This document shows positions 14,059 to 21,500 of a stretch of DNA of 24,268 nucleotides, piece by piece (position 1 is the stretch's first letter; the number at the start of each line of letters is the position of its first letter). The stretch lies in NCBI GenBank assembly GCA_037384225.1, contig JARROD010000011.1, positions 1-24,268 on the forward strand, read 5' to 3'. Under the pieces are notes generated by a model. That model was given only the letters and a program-made list of their open reading frames with translations. It made no database searches and had not been told where the DNA came from. The position numbers and the translations under genes were made by a program. The DNA comes from JARROD01 sp037384225. Lineage in GTDB: Bacteria; Pseudomonadota; Gammaproteobacteria; Pseudomonadales; Cellvibrionaceae.

Positions 14059-15108
14059 ATGAGTGTATTTAAAGAACATATTGCCTGCATGAACGCTTAT
14101 CAGCCCCCTCTGGAGGGGCGCAACCCTGCGCAGCACATGCTTTTGGATTTTAACGAGCGCACTATGCCGGTCAGTGAGTCGATCAAACGTGCCCTGACGG
14201 AATTTATTCTCAGTGATCGCCTGCAGATGTATCCTTGCTATGGGGACATTACGCAACATCTGGCCGAGTACTGCACGGTGGATAGGGACCAGGTGATGAT
14301 TACCAACGGTTCGGATCAGGGGATTGATCTGGTTTTCCGGGCTAGTTGCCGCGAAGGCGATGAAGCGATTATTCCGGGACCGAGCTTTGCCATGTACCAG
14401 CAGTGCGCGGGGGTTGAGAACCTGAAGGTGATCGAACCTCAGTATACCCGTAATGGGGGGTTTCCGATGCGGGAGGTGGTTGCAGCCATCTCGCCGAAAA
14501 CCCGGGTGATTGTCATTGCCAACCCCAACAATCCCTGTGGTACCCCGGTGGCGGAGGCGGATATTTTAACCATTGCCGCCGCGGCGCCCGATGCCGTTGT
14601 TTTGGTTGATGAGTGTTATTTCGAATACACGCGGACTTCGGTGGTCAAGCATCTTGTCGCTTATCCCAATATTGTGGTTACTCGGACTTTTTCGAAAACC
14701 TGGGGTCTGCCATCAATACGGTTTGGTTATATTCTGACTGCTGCAGAAAACATACGAGTATTACTTAACATACGCGGCCCCTACGATATCAATCAACTGG
14801 CTGTGGTGGCTGCAGAGGCGGCACTGGCTAACCCGCAGTATACGAAGGATTACGTTATTGAGGTGATGGAGCGGGCAAAGCCCCTGCTGGAGCAGTATCT
14901 GAACCATGCCGGGATAGCGTTCTGGCCGAGTGCCGCCAATTACTTGTGGCTGTTTCCCGACCACGCATCGTCGCTGCAACAGCACTTGCGTGAACGGGGT
15001 ATCTTGGTTCGTCCCAAGTCTGATGCAGAGGGTAACATGGGGTTGCGAATTACTGTGGGCACGGTGGAGCAGACCCGTGAACTGATTAATGCTTTGAAGG
15101 CTTTTTAG
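14059..15108 (+). CDS. HisC-family PLP-dependent aminotransferase
   Basis: A 349-residue fold-type I aminotransferase of the histidinol-phosphate aminotransferase family. Visible PLP-site features: NPNNPCGTP (155-163), Asp184 and Tyr187 in VDECYFEY, the Schiff-base Lys213 in TRTFSKTWGLPSIRFGY, and the C-terminal LRITVGT. The N-terminal substrate loop reads LDFNERTMPVSESI rather than the common HisC LNxNENPxGPSP, so the substrate may not be histidinol phosphate. It begins 18 bases after proB with a weak ribosome site, suggesting coupling to that transcript, and lies away from any his operon here. It could be a true HisC, an aromatic aminotransferase, or a dedicated enzyme; I leave the symbol blank. 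Confidence 0.85.
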   Translation: MSVFKEHIACMNAYQPPLEGRNPAQHMLLDFNERTMPVSESIKRALTEFILSDRLQMYPCYGDITQHLAEYCTVDRDQVMITNGSDQGIDLVFRASCREGDEAIIPGPSFAMYQQCAGVENLKVIEPQYTRNGGFPMREVVAAISPKTRVIVIANPNNPCGTPVAEADILTIAAAAPDAVVLVDECYFEYTRTSVVKHLVAYPNIVVTRTFSKTWGLPSIRFGYILTAAENIRVLLNIRGPYDINQLAVVAAEAALANPQYTKDYVIEVMERAKPLLEQYLNHAGIAFWPSAANYLWLFPDHASSLQQHLRERGILVRPKSDAEGNMGLRITVGTVEQTRELINALKAF

Positions 15109-15268
15109 ACGGATTTGTTTAAAAGAATAATATTCAAAGAAGACGCTCCTACCGAATAGAGCCATAGTTCCAGTGTTGGCACGGGGGTGAGGTGTCGGTT
15201 GCTGCTTGGGTGAGGGGCGTTAGGGCGGGCGGAGGTGTATTACAAGAGTTGCTGCCCGTTGTATGGTT

Positions 15269-15274
15269 TATAAT
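15269..15274 (+). promoter_or_regulatory. candidate -10 element upstream of the hybrid kinase
   Basis: A perfect TATAAT lies about 95 bases before the chosen kinase start. No good -35 hexamer is found at 16-18 bases upstream (gagttg/agttgc), so an activator or an extended element would be needed. It indicates that the kinase is transcribed separately from the aminotransferase gene. Confidence 0.35.
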
Positions 15275-15369
15275 ACTAGATGTGTTTATAAATCTATTGC
15301 CAGCTCTTACGCCGATGCTTTGTGTTTTTTTGCTGCGATAGAGTATTCCCTGGAATAGGTTTACTAGGT

Positions 15370-18108
15370 ATGTGTCAACGTAAACTTTCCGTTCTGTATC
15401 TGCTTCGGCGACTGGTTTTTCTATGCCTGCTGGGGATGGTGTTGCCTTTGTCAGGCATTGCGCAATCCGATTCCGGTCGGGAGGTGGAGCCGGTCAGTAG
15501 GGAAAGAGGCAAAGCTATTTTTATTCATAAAATTCTTCTCAACCTTGAATGGCCCGACGAAACAACATTTAACCGCTTTAAAGTTGGACTTTATGGAAGA
15601 GATCCGAAGTTGGCGACTGAGTTAAAGAAACTGTTCGAGGGGAAAACGATCCGCGGCAAGGCCGTGGAGGTTAGAACAATAGCAAATTTAAAATCCGCTG
15701 CCAGCCTCCAGGTCGTTCTCGTTTCAGAGAGATACAATCGTTACTTATCGAATATCGCCGCGAAACTGCGTCAAACCGAAACGCTTTTGGTCAGTGAATT
15801 TGCCGAGGATAAGCGCAGTGTGATGATCAATTTTATCCTCATGCCTCACGCGCGTCTCGCATTTGAGATAAACCGTTCCAGCCTGCTCTACGAGGGGCTT
15901 GTGCCCTCAAAAAATATCCTGTTATTTGGCGGTACGGAGCTGGATATTGCCGCTATTCATAAGGAAACGGAAGCTGAGCTCAGTAAGGCCGTACACGCGC
16001 TTGAACAACAGCGTCAGGCGCTGCTCAGTCAGGAACAGTTGCTGAAACAGCAGGCAATGACGATTGCCAGGCAAAAAAATGATATACAAAAGCAGCGGGT
16101 GCGAATTGACGCACAGATGGAGAGAATTAAGCGGCAAGGGGAGGGTATAAGTGAGCGGGAACAAGAGCTGTTTGTATTGGAAAGCAGTTTGAATAATATA
16201 AGATCTGCGCTAAGTGAAAGTGAAGGTATTCTAAATGAAAAGGAATCTGTGCTGGCGAAAAAAGAGGCTGATATAAATACTTATTCAAAGCGAATACGAG
16301 ACAATCTCAAGCACCTGAAGAGCCAGAAAGAGGACATTCGAGAGCAGCAAGCACTGATTGAAAAGCAAAGCGCGATACTCTCGGAGCAGATTCATACCAT
16401 TGAAAATCAGCGTTTTATATTGGCGGCGGCTGTTATAGCACTGCTGACGTTTTTTGCCCTGATTGTCGGAATATTCAGAAGTTCTCAGGCAAAGCTTAAA
16501 GTCAATAAAATGCTGGAAAGTAAAACCAGAGAACTGGAAGCCGCCAATGAAAAATTACTGAAGATGAGCGAGGCAAAAAGCCAGTTTCTGTCAACGATGA
16601 GCCATGAGATTCGCACCCCCCTGAACGGTGTTCTGGGTATGGTTGAACTGCTTCGAGATACCAAAATCGATGAGCAGCAATGCCATTATCTGGATACGGT
16701 GCAGACCTCCGGAGAAATACTGTTGAGCGTTATCAACGATATTCTCGACTACTCAAAAATTGAAGCGGGAAAAATGCAGATAGAAAAGGTGGGGTTCAAT
16801 TTAGAGGAATTGATCTTTGACTGTGCCCGGGTATTTGCGCAGCACACCCGGGATGATTTGTCGTTTGTCGTTGATATACCCCCGGGTACACCTGTACAGA
16901 TGGTGGGGGATCCGACCCGGATTCGACAGGTAGTGCTGAATTTACTCAGCAATGCCTTTAAATTTACCCCTCAGGGGGAAGTTCGTCTGTTGGTTAGCGC
17001 TGACGCCCAGTCTGCAGATGCTCCGGAGTATGCAATTACTGTCAGTGACACCGGAGTGGGACTTTCCGAAAAACAGCGTGCAATTATCTTTGAGGCATTT
17101 ACCCAGGCCGATTCCAGCACCACTCGCCGATATGGTGGTACGGGATTAGGGTTGGTAATCAGTATGCGGTTGGCCAGGTTGATGGGGGGAGCCATATCGG
17201 TTGCCAGCAAATTGGGTAAAGGGGCTACCTTTGTACTCAAACTGCCACTGACGACGATGCCTCGGCGCAAGCCGCAAACGCCTAAGGCTCTGGTGGGACA
17301 AAAACTATTGTTTGTCGACCCCTACGTTTTTCGCCGGGACACACTGGTCGCCCACGCGCGCTTCTGGGGTATGCAGACTTTCACGGCAACGTCTGTAGAG
17401 GAAGCGATGGAGATTTTGCGCACTGAACAACCGCAGTTGGTTCTTATCGCTGAGAAAATTTCCGGAAAAAACAGCTTGCAAATAGGACTAAATTTCGCGC
17501 GCCTTTTCAATAAGTCCAGGATCATTCTGCAAAACAGCGCCGTGGAGCCGGTTATGAATGAGCAACTTGAAAACACCGGTATCGCCGCCGTCGTGGAAAC
17601 GCCGGTTGCGCCCAGCACTCTGAAGAGTGTGCTGGTGAGGCAATTCGTCGATCAGTACATCCCCAGAGATAAGCGGGCCAGAATTGCGGTTGCCCATCGA
17701 AAAAAATACGAGAAAGCCAATATCCTGGTGGCTGAAGACAACGCTGTAAACCAGAAGGTCATTAGTGGTTTTTTGGCCAAACTGGGTATTATTCCAGAAT
17801 TTGTTTACAACGGTCGCGAGGCGGTGGAGCACTATCAGCGCAAGTGTGCGGAAAACCGTGATGGTGTGCCTTACGACCTTATTTTTATGGATTGCGAAAT
17901 GCCGGAAATGGATGGGTTCACCGCCACCCGGGAAATTCGCAGCCTGGAATCCCGCGGTGGTAGAAAGAGAGTCAATATTGTCGCTTTAACGGCGCACGCC
18001 ATGGAAATCCATAAGAAAAAAGCCCTGGAGGCGGGTATGGATGAGCACCTGGCCAAGCCCCTGGAGTTCGATGCGCTCCAGGGTATTCTCGCTGAGTTTA
18101 TTTCTTAG
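15370..18108 (+). CDS. hybrid sensor histidine kinase with YfiR-like (DUF4154) periplasmic domain
   Basis: A 912-residue membrane kinase. From the ATG at 15370 (preferred to the in-frame GTG at 15322) it has: a signal sequence to about residue 32; a YfiR/DUF4154-like domain at about 35-190 (IFIHKILLNLEWPDETTF, KVGLYGRDPKL, LQVVLVSERY); a long Gln/Glu/Lys-rich coiled coil at about 195-345; a membrane helix at 349-370; HisKA with phospho-accepting His412 (STMSHEIRTPLNGVLGM); an ATPase domain (N box LLSNAFKFTPQG, VSDTGVGL, GGTGLGLVIS); a degenerate receiver at about 640-760 without a phosphorylatable Asp; and a true receiver at 784-905 (Glu789/Asp790, Asp841 in FMDCEMPEMDG, Thr874, Lys896). YfiR in Pseudomonas is a separate periplasmic repressor of the diguanylate cyclase YfiN. 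Fusion to a kinase suggests an envelope or redox sensor. No partner regulator is adjacent, and a MITE abuts its stop codon. Confidence 0.92.
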   Translation: MCQRKLSVLYLLRRLVFLCLLGMVLPLSGIAQSDSGREVEPVSRERGKAIFIHKILLNLEWPDETTFNRFKVGLYGRDPKLATELKKLFEGKTIRGKAVEVRTIANLKSAASLQVVLVSERYNRYLSNIAAKLRQTETLLVSEFAEDKRSVMINFILMPHARLAFEINRSSLLYEGLVPSKNILLFGGTELDIAAIHKETEAELSKAVHALEQQRQALLSQEQLLKQQAMTIARQKNDIQKQRVRIDAQMERIKRQGEGISEREQELFVLESSLNNIRSALSESEGILNEKESVLAKKEADINTYSKRIRDNLKHLKSQKEDIREQQALIEKQSAILSEQIHTIENQRFILAAAVIALLTFFALIVGIFRSSQAKLKVNKMLESKTRELEAANEKLLKMSEAKSQFLSTMSHEIRTPLNGVLGMVELLRDTKIDEQQCHYLDTVQTSGEILLSVINDILDYSKIEAGKMQIEKVGFNLEELIFDCARVFAQHTRDDLSFVVDIPPGTPVQMVGDPTRIRQVVLNLLSNAFKFTPQGEVRLLVSADAQSADAPEYAITVSDTGVGLSEKQRAIIFEAFTQADSSTTRRYGGTGLGLVISMRLARLMGGAISVASKLGKGATFVLKLPLTTMPRRKPQTPKALVGQKLLFVDPYVFRRDTLVAHARFWGMQTFTATSVEEAMEILRTEQPQLVLIAEKISGKNSLQIGLNFARLFNKSRIILQNSAVEPVMNEQLENTGIAAVVETPVAPSTLKSVLVRQFVDQYIPRDKRARIAVAHRKKYEKANILVAEDNAVNQKVISGFLAKLGIIPEFVYNGREAVEHYQRKCAENRDGVPYDLIFMDCEMPEMDGFTATREIRSLESRGGRKRVNIVALTAHAMEIHKKKALEAGMDEHLAKPLEFDALQGILAEFIS

Positions 18109-18115
18109 TTTTTCG

Positions 18116-18204
18116 GTAACTTCTCAATAACCCGGGGTAGGCACATTGTCAGGCGGATGGCCGCCGGATCGAAGGCACAATACCCCGGGTTATTGAGAAG
18201 TTAC
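18116..18204. mobile_element. 89-bp IS66-type miniature inverted-repeat element (MITE)
   Basis: Perfect 24-bp terminal inverted repeats (18116-18139 and 18181-18204), outer ends GTAACTTCTC / GAGAAGTTAC, enclose a 41-bp core with a small GGCGG/CCGCC hairpin (18152-18165). The element is flanked by a perfect 8-bp direct repeat GTTTTTCG (18108-18115 and 18205-18212), a target-site duplication. GTAA ends and an 8-bp duplication are hallmarks of the IS66 family. It has no coding capacity and must depend on a transposase elsewhere. It inserted at the last base of the hybrid-kinase stop codon. The stem plus TTTTT at 18206-18210 could serve as its terminator (inference). Confidence 0.93.
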
Positions 18205-18470
18205 GTTTTTCGCTATTATCCCCTGAATTTTTCATGTGTTTTTGAATGTTTGGTCATTCAATAGGGCGCATTGCCGCTACCTGTGAAACGGTGAGTAATG
18301 TCCGCTGGAAATGGTTGCTGCTGTTTGTAAATATCTGTTAACCCTCTATGAGGGGGCGGTATTAGTTGTTATTGTTTTGCGGAATTAAAATGTTTTTATG
18401 CAGATTTTTACGGCAGTCCTTTTTTACGGCAGTCCTTACAGCTAAGCGTTGTTTAAGAGAGGCAATGATA
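18205..18470 (+). other. intergenic region upstream of the DUF2147 gene
   Basis: Together with the MITE this makes about 360 bases without a gene. It contains an inverted repeat TTGAATG-N6-CATTCAA (18242-18261), a short CCCTC/GAGGG hairpin near 18342-18355, and the 16-bp tandem duplication at 18405-18436. I see no convincing promoter hexamers and no RNA gene. Confidence 0.5.
18405..18436. repeat. perfect 16-bp tandem duplication
   Basis: TTTTTACGGCAGTCCT occurs twice with no gap (18405-18420, 18421-18436), 34 bases before the DUF2147 start and within its leader or promoter. Probably a recent slippage duplication; it could also duplicate a regulator site. Confidence 0.9.
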
Positions 18471-18911
18471 ATGAACAAATTTGTTAAACTTCTGTTGGGT
18501 ATGATGTTTGTCAGCAGCTGCTATGCCGGTAGCTCTGATGTCGTCGGGCGCTGGACTACGCTCGACGAGGATGGCAAACCGAGATCCGAAGTGCAGCTCT
18601 ATACCGATGACGGCAAATTGTACGGAAAGATTGTTAGGTTTTTTCCCAAACCCGGAGAGCGTGCCGATGCTGTCTGCCGGCACTGTAAGGATGAACGCAA
18701 GGGGCAACCGATTGAAGGGCTGGTGATCGTCAACGGTTTGCAACTCGACGGTGACAGGTGGGCCGATGGATTGGTACTGGATCCTAAAAACGGCAGGGAA
18801 TATAAATGTGAAATTTGGCGCGAAGGCGATGAAGTCAGATTGAAAGCACGCTGGGGATTTATTTCAAAAATCCGCATCTGGCAAAAAGCGGATGGGCTTT
18901 CAGAAACCTGA
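18471..18911 (+). CDS. DUF2147 family exported protein
   Basis: A 146-residue protein of the DUF2147 family, lipocalin-like small exported proteins of unknown role. Residues 1-19 form a signal peptide (KFVKLLLGMMFVSSCYAG). The mature part shows the family pattern: VGRWTTLDEDGKPRSEVQLY, DGKLYGKIVRFF, a CRHC pair, IEGLVIVNGLQ, DPKNGREYKCEIW and a closing LKARWGF segment. I use the ATG at 18471, with AGAGG eight bases upstream; the open frame extends further 5' but only into duplicated leader DNA. The gene is monocistronic and converges on rpsT across a perfect bidirectional terminator. It may act in the periplasm in stress or envelope functions, as proposed for some homologues. Confidence 0.88.
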   Translation: MNKFVKLLLGMMFVSSCYAGSSDVVGRWTTLDEDGKPRSEVQLYTDDGKLYGKIVRFFPKPGERADAVCRHCKDERKGQPIEGLVIVNGLQLDGDRWADGLVLDPKNGREYKCEIWREGDEVRLKARWGFISKIRIWQKADGLSET

Positions 18912-18934
18912 AGAGCTGAAACTTGAACAACACC

Positions 18935-18974
18935 GGATATAAAAAAACCGGCAGCCGCCGGTTTTTTTATATCC
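18935..18974. terminator. perfect bidirectional intrinsic terminator
   Basis: 18935-18952 and 18957-18974 form a perfect 18-bp stem with loop AGCC. The core GCCGG is bordered by seven A on the left and seven T on the right, so RNA from either direction ends in a GC stem plus a U7 run. It terminates both the DUF2147 gene and rpsT. Confidence 0.95.
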
Positions 18975-18990
18975 AAAGCGAAAAAAGGGG

Positions 18991-19257
18991 TCAGGCCGCC
19001 AGAGCTTTAATCTGAGCGTTTAAGCGGCTCTTGTGACGCGCAGCCTTGTTTTTGTGAATAATCCCCTTGTCAGCGATACGATCGATTACCGGTACCGCCG
19101 CCGCATAGGCAGTTTTAGCCGCTTCCGCATCGCCCGCCTGAATGGCGGCCACTACTTTCTTGATGTAGGTACGCACCATGGAACGCAGGCTGGCATTGTG
19201 TTTGCGAGCTTTCTCGTTTTGGCGCGCGCGTTTTCTAGCTTGAGGTGTGTTAGCCAC
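18991..19257 (-). CDS. rpsT: 30S ribosomal protein S20
   Basis: 88 residues, typical for S20, a 16S rRNA-binding protein needed early in small-subunit assembly. It begins MANTPQARKRARQNEKARKH and ends KSRLNAQIKALAA, with the helical, lysine-rich composition of the family. A GGAG ribosome site lies just upstream of the start, and a strong promoter at 19341-19368 drives it separately from the kinase gene behind it. In gammaproteobacteria rpsT is usually monocistronic, as here. Confidence 0.98.
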   Translation of the reverse strand: MANTPQARKRARQNEKARKHNASLRSMVRTYIKKVVAAIQAGDAEAAKTAYAAAVPVIDRIADKGIIHKNKAARHKSRLNAQIKALAA

Positions 19258-19340
19258 CGCGTTGCTCCTATTTTTTCTGATTCAGTATTAGTCTCAAAAC
19301 CCTAGTCCAGTGTACGGACTACGATAAAATTGGACGCGAC

Positions 19341-19368
19341 ATTATGCCGGTTTTAGCTGTCATGTCAA
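19341..19368 (-). promoter_or_regulatory. rpsT promoter
   Basis: On the minus strand: consensus -35 TTGACA (19368-19363), 16-base spacer, -10 CATAAT (19346-19341, five of six matches). Predicted start near 19334, giving a leader of about 75 bases to the rpsT start. Confidence 0.7.
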
Positions 19369-19385
19369 TAATTACAATGGCTGCG

Positions 19386-21482
19386 TTAGGATAAGGATGT
19401 ACCGCTCGGCAGTACAATCTCGAAGGTCACTCCACTGCCGTCGCGGCGGTTACGGGCGCTGACCCGGCCATTGTGGCAGTCTACAATCAACCTGACGATA
19501 TGCAGGCCAAGTCCCAGATGGGCCTTTTCGGGGCCGGTTTTAGCGCCATCGGGCGCGTTCTTGCGGTCGCGAATAGATACCAGTGAGTCGAATAACTGCC
19601 CTTGCATCCGTTGCGGTAAAAGAGGGCCATCATTGCTTACCCGCAGGCAGATTTCCCGCTGTGCCTGAGCCAGTGACAACTGGATATAGCCGTCTGCGGG
19701 GCAGAAATCGGCGGCATTGTCCACCAACTTATCCAGCATCTGCACGATTAACTCCGGCGAGCCGAATACGGTGTAATCCGAATCGGTGCCGGGTGTCGTC
19801 AACCGCAGCTGTTGGGGGTAGATGTCTTTATAGGCCGCGGTCACTTCGCGCAACAATTGGTCGAGGGGGAAAAGCTCCATTTCCGCCCCCTTAATACTCT
19901 GTTCAACCCGACTGGCGGCACTCATGGCCGTAAGAATCCCCGACAGGCGACTGGCACCTTCCCGGGCCCGTTCAACATAGACCTGCGCCTGCTCCTGTAA
20001 TCGCTCATGTTCCAGATTGTCGAGCGAGGAGCGCACCACGGCCAGCGGCGTGCGCAGCTCATGGGACAGCTTGCTGGAAAGGGTCTTCAGGTATTCAGTA
20101 TATTCTTTCAGGCGCGCGAGAAGCTGGCTGTAACTGCGGGCTAGGTCACCCACCTCATCGCGGGCCCGGCTGCCGGGGAAGTGGCCGAGGATCTTGCCGT
20201 CCTCGCTGATGGCGGTGTCCGCCGCCCGGCTCAGCCGGCGGATGCGCCATGACAGCCAACTGGCATAGGCCAGCAGCCCGACACCGGCGACCGCAGTGGC
20301 CAGCAGCGTATAAAAAAACAGCCGGTTGAAGGCTTGGTTGGTCAGCGCCAGCAGGGTATCGCTGCTTTGCTCCGCCACCACCGCGCCGATCACTTGACGG
20401 TCGTATTCGATGGGCACAGTCGCGCGTCCCACACGGCGGGGGCCGTCGCGATACCAGCGGGTGTCACTGTGCCCGCGCAATGCCTGTTGCACCTCGCCAG
20501 CATCGAAGTGGCCCGTTTGCTGCGGCTGATCCAGAGGGGGGAAATGGCGTTTGCCCAATGCCGCCCGGTAGAGCCAGGTCAGCAGTCCATGCTGTTGTTG
20601 CCGTAGCGGGTTCGGCTGCTCGAGTTGCCCGGCTTCGGCCAGCAGCCACTGGTCAGTGGAAGCGAGCCGCAGCCGCAGCCCCTCGCCGGCAAAGATTTCA
20701 ATCGCCTCGGTCAACGTTTTCTGCGGCGTAACGTAGGGGGGAGGAGCGCCGTTAGGTTCAACCAGAGTACCCGAGTATTCCGAGACGGGTTTCCTGACAT
20801 CGTCGATATTCACCACGGCAAAACCTAGCCTGCCGTCGAGCAGCTGCCGCGGCAGGCGCAATTCCAACTGATAACCGCGCTTTGTCTCCAGCCAGACACC
20901 GTGAACCCGGTGCTCCTGGCGAATAAGTCCACGTTGGTTGACGTAGCGGCCGGTGACATCTCCCGGAGCGCTGGTGCGGATAATATACTGTCTGGTGCCG
21001 GTGCCGGTGCCGTGTACCAAATGATCGCCACTGGCCATCCGGGCCAGGCTGGGGTTGTGGTAAGTGAGTACAGGGTCGGTCACCTCAAGAAACAGGAAAA
21101 CATCATTGTTGTAGATCCCGGCCCGATAGCTGACCGCCAAACCCGAATGCAGGGCGGGTAGTTGGACAGCGTGGAAGTCCAGATCCCGCCAATCGTCGCT
21201 ATAGCCATCTACTATGGCCGCTCCCGGCAACGGGTGCAGATAGATCTGGTTTGATGGCGTTGCAGACGGCTGTGATGGGCCAGCTTCCGTCGCCCGGGCC
21301 AGATCGGCTCGCAGAGAGGCCTCGTTAGCCAGTCGGGCGGCCACCGCCTGAGCACTTGCCGCTATCGCCACCACCTGTCCCTGCCGCAGTGCACCCTCCA
21401 TTTCGCGGATGTACTGGCACCCCGCCCAAGGCAGGCAGAGGGTCAACAGGCTGACAATAATCAATTGGCGTCTCAGCTTCAA
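19386..21482 (-). CDS. pdsS: proteobacterial dedicated sortase system histidine kinase
   Basis: A 698-residue sensor kinase that I recognise as the 'dedicated sortase system' type by its unusual layout: a signal anchor with LPWAGCQYIREMEGALRQGQ (residues 18-37), a large periplasmic CBM9-like domain (IVDGYSDDWRDLDF, DVFLFLEVTDP, GYQLELRLPRQLL), a second membrane helix at about 388-411, HAMP to about 465, His474 in SSKLSHELRTPLAV, then an ATPase domain with DNAADFCPADG and HLGLGLHIVRLI. It starts with TTG at 21482; no ATG or GTG lies between it and the upstream stop in frame, and the next Met would remove the signal anchor. A GGAG site is about 10 bases upstream. It follows pdsR by 18 bases. 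In known loci the pair sits with a sortase and its LPXTG target; none is in this window. Confidence 0.88.
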   Translation of the reverse strand: MKLRRQLIIVSLLTLCLPWAGCQYIREMEGALRQGQVVAIAASAQAVAARLANEASLRADLARATEAGPSQPSATPSNQIYLHPLPGAAIVDGYSDDWRDLDFHAVQLPALHSGLAVSYRAGIYNNDVFLFLEVTDPVLTYHNPSLARMASGDHLVHGTGTGTRQYIIRTSAPGDVTGRYVNQRGLIRQEHRVHGVWLETKRGYQLELRLPRQLLDGRLGFAVVNIDDVRKPVSEYSGTLVEPNGAPPPYVTPQKTLTEAIEIFAGEGLRLRLASTDQWLLAEAGQLEQPNPLRQQQHGLLTWLYRAALGKRHFPPLDQPQQTGHFDAGEVQQALRGHSDTRWYRDGPRRVGRATVPIEYDRQVIGAVVAEQSSDTLLALTNQAFNRLFFYTLLATAVAGVGLLAYASWLSWRIRRLSRAADTAISEDGKILGHFPGSRARDEVGDLARSYSQLLARLKEYTEYLKTLSSKLSHELRTPLAVVRSSLDNLEHERLQEQAQVYVERAREGASRLSGILTAMSAASRVEQSIKGAEMELFPLDQLLREVTAAYKDIYPQQLRLTTPGTDSDYTVFGSPELIVQMLDKLVDNAADFCPADGYIQLSLAQAQREICLRVSNDGPLLPQRMQGQLFDSLVSIRDRKNAPDGAKTGPEKAHLGLGLHIVRLIVDCHNGRVSARNRRDGSGVTFEIVLPSGTSLS

Positions 21483-21500
21483 CGGCGGCGTGCTCCAGCT

